From Chloroflexota bacterium (lineage in GTDB: Bacteria; Chloroflexota; Anaerolineae; Anaerolineales; DRMV01), in contig JAADFA010000058.1 of assembly GCA_013153135.1 (NCBI GenBank), positions 1-17,137 of the forward strand: 17,137 nucleotides of DNA. The letters run 5' to 3'. The notes beneath the pieces are model-generated. The model made no database searches. It was given only the letters and a program-made list of their open reading frames with translations, and was not told the DNA's origin. Within the stretch, counting starts at the first letter, position 1. Each line of letters opens with the position of its first letter. Below, in pieces: positions 1 through 6,830 of this stretch. The translations under genes and the position numbers were made by a program.

Positions 1-329
1 GGTGCCTTTCCTGCATGGCCCGATACCTACCGAGCCTTCCCTTCTTCGCCCTCGCTATCGGCTCACACACCGACGAAACTGAAATACACTCGTGTATTCT
101 CCTGGATATTGACGTCATGGACAAGTCGCGGTATGCTGAAAGAGCATTTCTTAGATGATATAGAACCGAGAAGTATGGACGCGCAAAGGTCTTCTTTTGT
201 ATTCTCTTTAGTATATACCTGCAATGATTCATGTCTGCTTTTGGAGAAGACGTTCTTGCCCATTTACCCCTTGCCAAATTGTTATAACCTCGGTATAACA
301 GTTTTAAGCGTATTCTGGGGAGGTGAATC
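1..329. other. Upstream region without a recognised gene
   Basis: No protein family was recognised here. The first ~60 bases are G+C rich and the rest is A+T rich. Forward frame 1 is open from the window edge to a TGA at 331-333 that overlaps the ATG of the protease at 330. The encoded peptide is rich in Ser, Cys and aromatic residues, resembles nothing known to me, and contains a good promoter within it. I therefore treat the stretch as intergenic, though the 3' end of an unknown gene cannot be excluded. Confidence 0.5.
271..299 (+). promoter_or_regulatory. sigma70-like promoter of the S8 protease gene
   Basis: A -35 box TTGCCA (271-276) and a -10 box TATAAC (294-299) are separated by exactly 17 bp. 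Transcription would start near 306, leaving a leader of about 24 nt that contains the Shine-Dalgarno sequence GGGGAGGTG just before the ATG at 330. The spacer and -10 box carry the palindrome GTTATAAC (281-288) and an imperfect inverted repeat TTATAACC/GGTATAA. This could be an operator, but that is only inference. Confidence 0.6.
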
Positions 330-3158
330 ATGAGGCGAATGTTTCTTTTTATTTCCATCTTTGGAATTGCTATTTCTTTATTAATATGGCTACCTCAGCA
401 AGCGGGGCATGCAGCGCGAGACGTTCAGTTAGGTGAGCCTATTGTTCGAGAGAAACCGGTGACCAACGCGGGACGGTTTCTCATCAAACTCAAGCCTGGT
501 GTCACCACGGAGCATATTCAGGAGCGCTTAGCTCGAGCTTTGCCCTCTATTATGGGGGGGGAAGTCAAGCCGACGATCAAAACCTTTCATACACTAGATA
601 GAATCGCAGCCATTGTTTTCCCGGGTTTGGAGAACCAAGTGTATGAAGGTTTGCCTCCGCAATTATTCGAGTTGCGACGAATCTTGGGTGGTTTGGTTGA
701 ATATGTGGAGCCTGATTATCGGGTGAGTATCGAAGCAACGCCTAATGACCCGGATTATTCTTCGTTGTGGGGTTTGCAGCAAATTGATGCAGAAGCTGCG
801 TGGGATCTCTCTACAGGCAGTTCGGACGTCTACGTTGTTGTCATCGATACAGGTATTGACTATACTCACCCCGATTTGGCCGCAAATATGGCCCAATTGG
901 AGAGCAATTGTGCGGATGGTATTGATAATGATGGGAACGGCCACATTGATGACTGTTTTGGATATGACGCTGTTAACGACGACTCAGATCCTATGGATGG
1001 GAATGGCCATGGGACCCATGTCGCGGGTACTATTGGGGCAGTTGGCAACAATAGTGTAGGCGTGGTTGGCGTGAATTGGACCGTCAAGCTTATAGCTTGT
1101 AAATTCTTGAGCGATGACGGTTGGGGCTGGACTGGCGATGCGGTGGAATGTTTGGATTACGTTCATGGCTTAGCTGATAATGGTGTTGCTATTATTGCAA
1201 CCAACAATAGCTGGGGTGGAGGTGGTTATTCCCAGGCGCTTTATGACGCGATCTATGGCTCTCTTACTCGAGGTATTTTGTTTATTGCAGCTGCTGGAAA
1301 TGAGTCGACAAACATTGATGAACGGGCTAGCTATCCAGCAGCTTATGATTTACCGAACGTTATTTCAGTTGCCGCAACGGATGCTGGGGATTATTTGACA
1401 AGCTTTTCTAATTGGGGCAAGCGCAATGTGGATCTAGGTGCCCCAGGCTTAAACATTCTAAGTACCTTGCCTGGGAACAACTACGGTAGCTATAGTGGTA
1501 CATCTATGGCCGCGCCCCACGTCACCGGTGTGGCTGCTCTAACCAAGGCCTATATTCCTACAGCTAGCGCGGAACAGATTCGTAATCGCATTTTGCTCGG
1601 TGTGGATACACCGGTAGGGGACTTGGCTGATCGAGTTATGACCGGTGGCCGTTTGAATGCGGCAAATACCTTAACCTTGTCAGGCGTCAATCGGCTATGG
1701 GGAGCGTTTTATCCTAATTGGCTTTTGTACCGACAGGATTTCCCTGTTCAAGCCCTGTCTATTGATGAAAATGGCTCCGCGGATTGGGTAATGGTCAATG
1801 GGACATCTTTGTCTGGCGGTACGTATGGTTGGTTCTCAGGCATTATTCCTTTCCCGTCTGATTGGGTTGTGGAAACTGAGGACAGCTTTGGGAACCTCAA
1901 TTCGGAGCAAATTGACTCGAATGCGCATATCGGCTACGCGGCAGGGTATATCATTGACGGACCAAGCGCCGTGGGAGCTTTTGATATTGGTCCAGACAAA
2001 GATGGGGACCTGGTGACGCCTGAGTGGTCTGAAATTCGTTTGAAGATCAGCGACTATGACGAGGCTTGTCAAGAGATACTTTTGCCTTTTGCCGTTCGCT
2101 TGTATGGGTATCCTATCAAACGCCTCAATGTGTGCACTAACGGCGTAATTGCTGCTTATCCGATCTACTATACCGATCAAAATGATCCGAACTTCCCCCT
2201 GGACAGCGCACCGTTTTACGTAATTGCACCGCTGTCCATGGACTTTGTGCCAGGGTTGAGCTCTCAACCTGATGGTGGCGTGTACCTCAAATATAGCGAG
2301 AACCAGGTCATCATTGAATGGCGCGCGGTGCCCGAATGGAACTGCATCGGTATTGGCTCCGATTGCGAAGTGACCTTCCAGGTAGTAATGAACCGAGAGC
2401 AAGATCGTTTGGTGTTCCAATATATCGATACCACCATCGATGCTGTCTCTTATTCTGTCCCGCCCTTGGTGGGTGTTCAGTGGTTCAACCTCGAGTCGCC
2501 TTATAGCACGCCGTATTGTGATTCCGATACGAGCAATACGGTGCCCGATTGCGATTTGGAGGCATTGAATGGGCAAATGCTCATTCTAACGCCTAACTAT
2601 GAGCAGATTTTCAACGATATTCCCACTACGCATCCAGATCAATATTACATCTCGCGGCTTTACTTGCGCCGGTGGACTGATGGGTGTGGCGGGGGCAATT
2701 ATTGTCCGGACTCAAATCTCACACGGGCCCAAATGGTCACTTTCCTCATCCGCATCCTTGAAGGCGAGGACTTCCCCTATAGCACGACGCCGTACTTTGA
2801 AGATGTTCCTGCCACGCATTGGGCCTTCAAGTACATCCAGCGTGCGTCTGAGATCGGCTTGACCAGTGGTTGTGGTGATCCGGATGACAACGGCATACCG
2901 AACTTTTGCCCCAACGATATCCTGTCCAAGGCCCAAATCATTACCTTCCTAGTCCGCTCTGAATTTGGGAATGACTTCGCTTATTCCTCCGAGCCGTATT
3001 TCGACGATGTCCCATCGACGCATTGGGCCTTCAAATATATCCAGAAGGGCTACGAAATGGGGATCGCCCAAGAGTGTGGTTATCGCCTCTTCTGCCCCAA
3101 TGATCCTGTAAGCCGCGCGGCGATGGCGCGCTTCCTCATCACTTGGCAAGAGGAATAA
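330..3158 (+). CDS. Secreted subtilisin-like (S8) serine protease with C-terminal SLH-like repeats
   Basis: This 942-residue exported endopeptidase has a signal peptide at about 1-28 (hydrophobic core, then GHA-A). An inhibitor-I9-like propeptide follows at about 48-125, then a subtilase domain at about 147-430. The catalytic triad is visible: Asp173 in VVVIDTGID, His227 in GNGHGTHVAG and Ser392 in GTSMAAPH, with the oxyanion Asn324 in AAGNES. Between Asp and His lies an acidic loop, DGIDNDGNGHIDD, bracketed by two Cys. It looks like a Ca-binding insertion closed by a disulfide. About 330 residues of beta-rich sequence follow. Three SLH-like repeats end the protein (about 760-813, 821-885, 889-942), with FxDVPxTHWAFKYI and CPxxxxxRAxMxxFL cores. 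The repeats suggest attachment to the cell surface. The start is set by GGGGAGGTG ending 4 nt before the ATG. The gene is transcribed alone, with its own promoter and terminator. Its substrate is unknown. Its base composition is lower in G+C than genes after 4.6 kb. Confidence 0.93.
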   Translation: MRRMFLFISIFGIAISLLIWLPQQAGHAARDVQLGEPIVREKPVTNAGRFLIKLKPGVTTEHIQERLARALPSIMGGEVKPTIKTFHTLDRIAAIVFPGLENQVYEGLPPQLFELRRILGGLVEYVEPDYRVSIEATPNDPDYSSLWGLQQIDAEAAWDLSTGSSDVYVVVIDTGIDYTHPDLAANMAQLESNCADGIDNDGNGHIDDCFGYDAVNDDSDPMDGNGHGTHVAGTIGAVGNNSVGVVGVNWTVKLIACKFLSDDGWGWTGDAVECLDYVHGLADNGVAIIATNNSWGGGGYSQALYDAIYGSLTRGILFIAAAGNESTNIDERASYPAAYDLPNVISVAATDAGDYLTSFSNWGKRNVDLGAPGLNILSTLPGNNYGSYSGTSMAAPHVTGVAALTKAYIPTASAEQIRNRILLGVDTPVGDLADRVMTGGRLNAANTLTLSGVNRLWGAFYPNWLLYRQDFPVQALSIDENGSADWVMVNGTSLSGGTYGWFSGIIPFPSDWVVETEDSFGNLNSEQIDSNAHIGYAAGYIIDGPSAVGAFDIGPDKDGDLVTPEWSEIRLKISDYDEACQEILLPFAVRLYGYPIKRLNVCTNGVIAAYPIYYTDQNDPNFPLDSAPFYVIAPLSMDFVPGLSSQPDGGVYLKYSENQVIIEWRAVPEWNCIGIGSDCEVTFQVVMNREQDRLVFQYIDTTIDAVSYSVPPLVGVQWFNLESPYSTPYCDSDTSNTVPDCDLEALNGQMLILTPNYEQIFNDIPTTHPDQYYISRLYLRRWTDGCGGGNYCPDSNLTRAQMVTFLIRILEGEDFPYSTTPYFEDVPATHWAFKYIQRASEIGLTSGCGDPDDNGIPNFCPNDILSKAQIITFLVRSEFGNDFAYSSEPYFDDVPSTHWAFKYIQKGYEMGIAQECGYRLFCPNDPVSRAAMARFLITWQEE

Positions 3159-3182
3159 GCCCTTCTGGATTCTTCAAAGTGT

Positions 3183-3220
3183 AAAACGGGGGTCTATCTA
3201 AGATAGGCCCCCGTTTTTTT
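3183..3220 (+). terminator. Rho-independent terminator, probably bidirectional
   Basis: A 16-pair stem (3183-3198 with 3202-3217, one T-G pair) closes a 3-nt loop and runs into seven T residues (3214-3220). The core is ACGGGGG paired with CCCCCGT. On the opposite strand the stem is followed by GTTTTAC, so it may also end the convergent glycosyltransferase transcript arriving from 3236. Confidence 0.9.
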
Positions 3221-3235
3221 ATTTTGTTCGCAAGT

Positions 3236-4381
3236 TTATAAAAGAGATTGGGCTAGAGCAATCTCTTGCTCTGTGGTTCGCTCGATATCGATGGTTTCAA
3301 TAAAACGCCGCGCGCCTTCCGCGAGTCGCTGATAGAGGTCGCGATCCTCGGTAAGCCGCTGAATTGCTTCCGCGGCTTGGCGCACATTGTAAGGTTCAAT
3401 GAGAATACCTGTTTTACCATGATGTACAAACTCGGGAATGCCACAAATTGCAAAGGAAACTACAGGCAAGCCAGAGGCCATGGCTTCGCACATGGTTACT
3501 CCTTGGGCATCCATACGTGTAACAGCGTAGTAAATACCGTGTCCTTCGTGGATCTGGGGGAGTTGTGTGTGGGGTACAAAACCCTCGGTTAGACGAATAC
3601 GTTCGTTGAGTCCATGTGCTTGAATCCAGCGCCGTATTTTGGCTTCATCCGGACCGCTACCGTAAATATCTAGCGTTATCGGCGGCGAAAGATAACGCAT
3701 GGTTTCTAATGCTAAATCGAGAGCGTATTTCCCCTTCATATGAAGGGGGCGAATGGTAAGTAAACGATGACGATCCTTCCATCGGTCCTTAAAAACAAAT
3801 AGTTTTGTATTGATACCGTTTGGTATTACTTTTGCTCGAGCAGTGAAATCTAAATCTAAATTTCGTTTAACTTCATCTAACATCCATCGTGAGACTGCAA
3901 CGAATTGAAATCGGGGATGTTCGTTATAGAGGCGAATTAAGAAGTGGCGCATTTTAGGTATAAGATAAAAATCATGATATAAATAAGCCAGTATGGCGTA
4001 CGGATTCCACCAAATGATGCGTTCTGGCCGAGCAACCGCGATTTTTTGTACTTCAATGCCATGAATGAAATACAGAAAAGGCCACTGTTCACGTAAAAGC
4101 CATTCATAAATATGAGAGCCATCACGCTCCCGTTGATAGGAGATGTGTAATAAGTGCGACATAACTACATCGCTACGCTCGAGCAAGCGAGGAATTTGAG
4201 GAGCGGGAAGATATTGCACTGTAATACCATCATAATGTCGTTGCATGGTTGTTTTGGATGGTACAAATATGTCAACATTGATGCCTTTCTTGATATATTC
4301 TTTAGCACGAATATGAACAAATGCATAGACGTGGGGATTCTCCTCACTGGGATAGCGACTTGTTACAATGGCCACGCGCAT
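3236..4381 (-). CDS. GT4-family glycosyltransferase
   Basis: This 381-residue protein has the two-Rossmann-domain (GT-B) layout of retaining family 4 glycosyltransferases, which move a sugar from a nucleotide-sugar donor to a glycan or lipid acceptor at the inner face of the membrane. The N-terminal acceptor domain begins MRVAIVTSRYPSEENP, where GT4 enzymes usually have a glycine-rich loop. The C-terminal donor domain spans about 204-370. It contains RPLHMKGK, which matches the phosphate-binding Lys region, and LDIYGSGPDE, EAMASGLPVVSF and GIPEFVHHGKTG. The usual E-x7-E motif reads Asp291-x7-Glu299, a mild variant. No signal peptide or membrane segment is seen. It stands alone on the minus strand, convergent with the protease gene. 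A promoter lies at 4445-4473 and the Shine-Dalgarno sequence is weak. Donor and acceptor cannot be told from sequence. Its A+T-rich composition is common for surface-polysaccharide genes and could reflect transfer. Confidence 0.88.
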   Translation of the reverse strand: MRVAIVTSRYPSEENPHVYAFVHIRAKEYIKKGINVDIFVPSKTTMQRHYDGITVQYLPAPQIPRLLERSDVVMSHLLHISYQRERDGSHIYEWLLREQWPFLYFIHGIEVQKIAVARPERIIWWNPYAILAYLYHDFYLIPKMRHFLIRLYNEHPRFQFVAVSRWMLDEVKRNLDLDFTARAKVIPNGINTKLFVFKDRWKDRHRLLTIRPLHMKGKYALDLALETMRYLSPPITLDIYGSGPDEAKIRRWIQAHGLNERIRLTEGFVPHTQLPQIHEGHGIYYAVTRMDAQGVTMCEAMASGLPVVSFAICGIPEFVHHGKTGILIEPYNVRQAAEAIQRLTEDRDLYQRLAEGARRFIETIDIERTTEQEIALAQSLL

Positions 4382-4444
4382 AAGGCAACTTCCGCCGAAT
4401 GATTTCGAAAAGAGTGAATGGTCATTTCAAAGTTACTCCATTGT

Positions 4445-4473
4445 ACTATAAAGTCGGGGCGAGGAATGTTCAA
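4445..4473 (-). promoter_or_regulatory. sigma70-like promoter of the glycosyltransferase gene
   Basis: Read on the minus strand, TTGAAC (4468-4473) and TATAGT (4445-4450) are separated by 17 bp. Transcription would start near 4438, giving a leader of roughly 57 nt before the ATG at 4381. Confidence 0.55.
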
Positions 4474-4542
4474 AGCATAATGACTATGTTGTTATGTATA
4501 GCTGCAAAACATTCCAATCGTGTTTGAGAAAAAGGTCTACCA

Positions 4543-4571
4543 TTGTCCCCCAACGCATGGTTTGGTATAAC
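4543..4571 (+). promoter_or_regulatory. sigma70-like promoter of the bacteriohemerythrin gene
   Basis: TTGTCC (4543-4548) and TATAAC (4566-4571) are separated by 17 bp. The -10 context GGTATAACA is identical to that of the protease promoter at 292-300. Transcription would start near 4578, leaving a leader of about 88 nt. This may be the main promoter for the long gene run that follows. Confidence 0.55.
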
Positions 4572-4581
4572 AACATTTGTT

Positions 4582-4603
4582 CCCTTGCCTAGGCCTACAA
4601 GGG
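4582..4603 (+). promoter_or_regulatory. Possible leader hairpin upstream of bacteriohemerythrin
   Basis: CCCTTG (4582-4587) can pair with CAAGGG (4598-4603) around a 10-nt loop. Part of that loop, CCTAGGCC, can instead pair with GGCCTGGG at 4611-4618, so two exclusive folds are possible just after the predicted transcription start. There is no U-tract, so it is not a plain terminator. A regulatory role is inference. Confidence 0.25.
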
Positions 4604-4665
4604 AGGGGGCGGCCTGGGTATTTTAGAGCGCGCCGTCTGCTCAATTTTGGAGAGGAGGATGGCTT

Positions 4666-5130
4666 ATGGGGCTTCCCCGTTTTGTTTGGCAGCGCGCTTA
4701 TGAGACGGGTATCCCCGAGGTGGATATGCAACACCGAATGCTCTTCGATGCCATCAACCGCCTCGCGGATATTCTCGAGTCTGGCTCGACGATCTCGTTA
4801 CGCGATCTCAATGGCAGCCTCGCCTTCCTCAAATATTATGCTGAATGGCATTTCCAACGTGAAGAGCGCATCTTTGAGAAACGGGCCGATGACCCAAAAC
4901 ATCCTTTGCTTTGCGCGAACCGCCGGGCGCATGCTCGCTTCAATAGCTTAGCTCAGGAATGGTACCGTCGCTTCTTAGCGATGCAACGCGATGGCGCGTC
5001 GCCAGTTCAGGTACGTCAGTTCGCCCAGGACCTCTATTATGAGCTGATTGACTGGGTTGAAAATCATGTGTTGCAAGTGGATCGACGGGCCGCGGCCGTA
5101 TGTGCCCACTGCCCCCTGCATCAGTCTTAG
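4666..5130 (+). CDS. Bacteriohemerythrin (hemerythrin-like O2-binding protein)
   Basis: This 154-residue cytoplasmic four-helix protein belongs to the hemerythrin family, which binds O2 at a non-heme di-iron centre for storage, delivery or sensing. Family landmarks are clear: VWQRAYETGIPEVDMQH (His23), EWHFQREE (His62, Glu66), RAHARF (His89) and NHVLQVD (His134, Asp139). The fourth expected ligand, normally the first His of an HxxxH pair, is Asn85 here (NRRAH). His79 and Cys83 lie nearby. The site therefore has six of seven standard ligands, unless His79 substitutes. The C-terminus ends with Cys146 and Cys149 (CAHC), an unusual tail. The start follows GGAGAGGAGG (4649-4658) by 7 nt. The ATG at 4659 is in another frame. 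The gene is divergent from the glycosyltransferase and lies 86 bp before the long envelope gene run. Confidence 0.9.
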   Translation: MGLPRFVWQRAYETGIPEVDMQHRMLFDAINRLADILESGSTISLRDLNGSLAFLKYYAEWHFQREERIFEKRADDPKHPLLCANRRAHARFNSLAQEWYRRFLAMQRDGASPVQVRQFAQDLYYELIDWVENHVLQVDRRAAAVCAHCPLHQS

Positions 5131-5216
5131 GTATACTTACACATATACATGGCCTTTGGCGTAGGACCCTTAACCGTCGCGCCCTCGCGGGCCCTCGGAC
5201 GTTCGCAGGAGCTGCC

Positions 5217-6830
5217 ATGATCGCTCAACGCGCGCATCGTTGGCTCGGGGCTACCTTGTTAATCTTGATGAGCTTGGCTTTGATATTCAGCCCTCATTTG
5301 CAACGTCTGTTGCCACCCTTGACCGCGCACGCGGCCCTGGTTGAGCGCGAGGAACTTACGCTCACCCTCGCCCCGACCACGCTGACCCCGCGCGCCCCGC
5401 GCCCAAGCCCGACCGCAACCCCAAGGCCTACCGTCACTCCACGCGTTGAGTCGCCCACCGCGACCCCTGAGGGGACCACTCAACCCCACACCGGCGACTG
5501 GTACCGCTACTTTACCCAGGCCGGTGATACCCTGCCCGCTCTTGCATATCGCTTCGGCGTCCCTGTAGAAAGCATTCGCCCGGTGACGCCCGAGACTGTC
5601 TGGCCCTTGCCCGGCCTTTTGCCCCCCGACCTGCCCATCCTCATCCCCCGCCTTGTGCGCGGCGATACCCCTGCGGACCAACTGCTGCCCGATAGCGAGG
5701 TCATCGCCTCCCCTTCCTCCTTGGATTTTGACCCCGAAGCCTACGCACGCGAGGCCGGCGGTTATCTCGCCCGTTACGTGACCTTTTTGCCCACCCCGGG
5801 CGAATTGACCGGCCCGCAAACCGTCGCTTTTATCGCACGGCATTATTCCATCAACCCGCGCCTCTTGCTCGCATTGCTCGAATATCAATCCGGATGGGTA
5901 CGGGGTGAACCACGTTCGGCTACACTGGCCGAATACCCTATGGGCCGGGTGGACCCGCGACGCCCGCGACTGGCGCCTCAGCTCGCCTGGGCCGCGGAGC
6001 AGCTCTCGGTAGGGTATTATGGCTGGCGTGAGGGGTGGATTCGTGAGCTGACCTTTGCCGATGGCACCCGTTGGCGCCTCGACCCCACCCTCAACGCAGG
6101 GACCGTGGCCTTGATGTACTTCTTCGCTCAGGTGCTCTCGCCGGATGCCTGGCGTGCAGCCTTGGACCCCGCAAATCCGGCGAGCTTCCCCGTCCTGTAC
6201 CAGGATATGTTCGGCGACCCGTGGTTACGCGCGCGTTGGGCTGAGCCCCTCTACCCCCCCGATTTGAGCCAACCGCCGATGATTCTGCCCTTTGAGCGCA
6301 ATGTTCCCTGGGCCCTAACCAGCGGCCCCCATGGCGCGTACGGCCGCGAAGGCGCGCGGGCCGCGTTAGACTTCGCACCACCCCATAAGCGCGGGGAGCC
6401 GTGTCAAGTAAGCCGGGAGTGGATCCTGGCGGTCGCGGACGGCGTGGTCGCGCGCGTCGAGCCGGGGGAGCTGGTCTTGGATTTGGACGGCGACGGCCGC
6501 GAACAAACGGGTTGGAATGTGCTATATTTGCATATCTCCCAGCATGAGCTCCAGGTCCGCGAAGGCGATCGTGTACGTCAAGGCGACCGCTTGGGCCATG
6601 CTTCGTGCGAAGGCGGCCGGGCCACGGGTTCCCATATTCACCTCGCGCGCAAGTACAATGGCGAATGGATCGCGGCCGGGGGACCCATCCCCTTCAACTT
6701 GGGCGGGTGGATCGCGGAGAACGGCCCGGAGCCGTATCAAGGTCGCCTGGTGCGCGGGGATGAGGTCGTGGAAGCGAGTCCTATCGCGGCCCCGGGTTCG
6801 CACATTCAGCGGGGGGATGATGACCCGTAG
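5217..6830 (+). CDS. LysM / lysozyme-like / M23 peptidase cell-wall hydrolase, copy 1
   Basis: This 537-residue exported protein is predicted to cut peptidoglycan. An N-terminal signal or anchor helix (about 10-25) is followed by a Pro/Thr-rich linker. A LysM-like domain spans about 94-145 (YFTQAGDTLPALAYRFGVP). A middle helical domain carries HYSINPRLLLALLEYQSGW, which resembles the catalytic-Glu helix of lytic transglycosylases (Glu222). The C-terminal M23 domain has His372 in SGPH, Asp385 in ALDFAP, His439 in YLH and His473-x-His475 in GSHIHLA. The His-to-Asp spacing of 13 fits the LasA/beta-lytic branch better than LytM (HxxxD). A DLDGDG loop precedes the YLH strand. I chose the ATG at 5217 because AGGAG lies 5 nt upstream and the signal helix begins there. 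The open frame itself extends back to 5100 inside hemerythrin. It overlaps the next gene by 14 nt. Bifunctionality is inferred. Confidence 0.88.
   Translation: MIAQRAHRWLGATLLILMSLALIFSPHLQRLLPPLTAHAALVEREELTLTLAPTTLTPRAPRPSPTATPRPTVTPRVESPTATPEGTTQPHTGDWYRYFTQAGDTLPALAYRFGVPVESIRPVTPETVWPLPGLLPPDLPILIPRLVRGDTPADQLLPDSEVIASPSSLDFDPEAYAREAGGYLARYVTFLPTPGELTGPQTVAFIARHYSINPRLLLALLEYQSGWVRGEPRSATLAEYPMGRVDPRRPRLAPQLAWAAEQLSVGYYGWREGWIRELTFADGTRWRLDPTLNAGTVALMYFFAQVLSPDAWRAALDPANPASFPVLYQDMFGDPWLRARWAEPLYPPDLSQPPMILPFERNVPWALTSGPHGAYGREGARAALDFAPPHKRGEPCQVSREWILAVADGVVARVEPGELVLDLDGDGREQTGWNVLYLHISQHELQVREGDRVRQGDRLGHASCEGGRATGSHIHLARKYNGEWIAAGGPIPFNLGGWIAENGPEPYQGRLVRGDEVVEASPIAAPGSHIQRGDDDP
6601..6669 (+). 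repeat. Direct repeat unit 1 within the M23 active-site coding region
   Basis: This 69-bp segment encodes the conserved block around the HxH motif (SCEGG to NGEW). It matches 8102-8170 at 61 of 69 positions by hand count, about 88%. That is much closer than the rest of the two paralogous genes. Confidence 0.7.

Noticed and set aside
1..16. Possible start of a minus-strand gene at ATG 16-14
   Set aside because: Only five codons are inside the window and no convincing Shine-Dalgarno sequence precedes it, so it cannot be supported.
63..263. 66-codon open frame on the minus strand upstream of the protease
   Set aside because: It is short, unlike any known protein, and without a clear ribosome site.
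1836..2576. 246-codon open frame on the minus strand
   Set aside because: It is antisense to the protease C-terminal half and has no recognisable features.
5131..5148. GTATA/TATAC inverted repeat and TATACT box between hemerythrin and M23 copy 1
   Set aside because: The stem is only 5 bp and no -35 box lies at the right distance, so neither an operator nor a promoter is supported.
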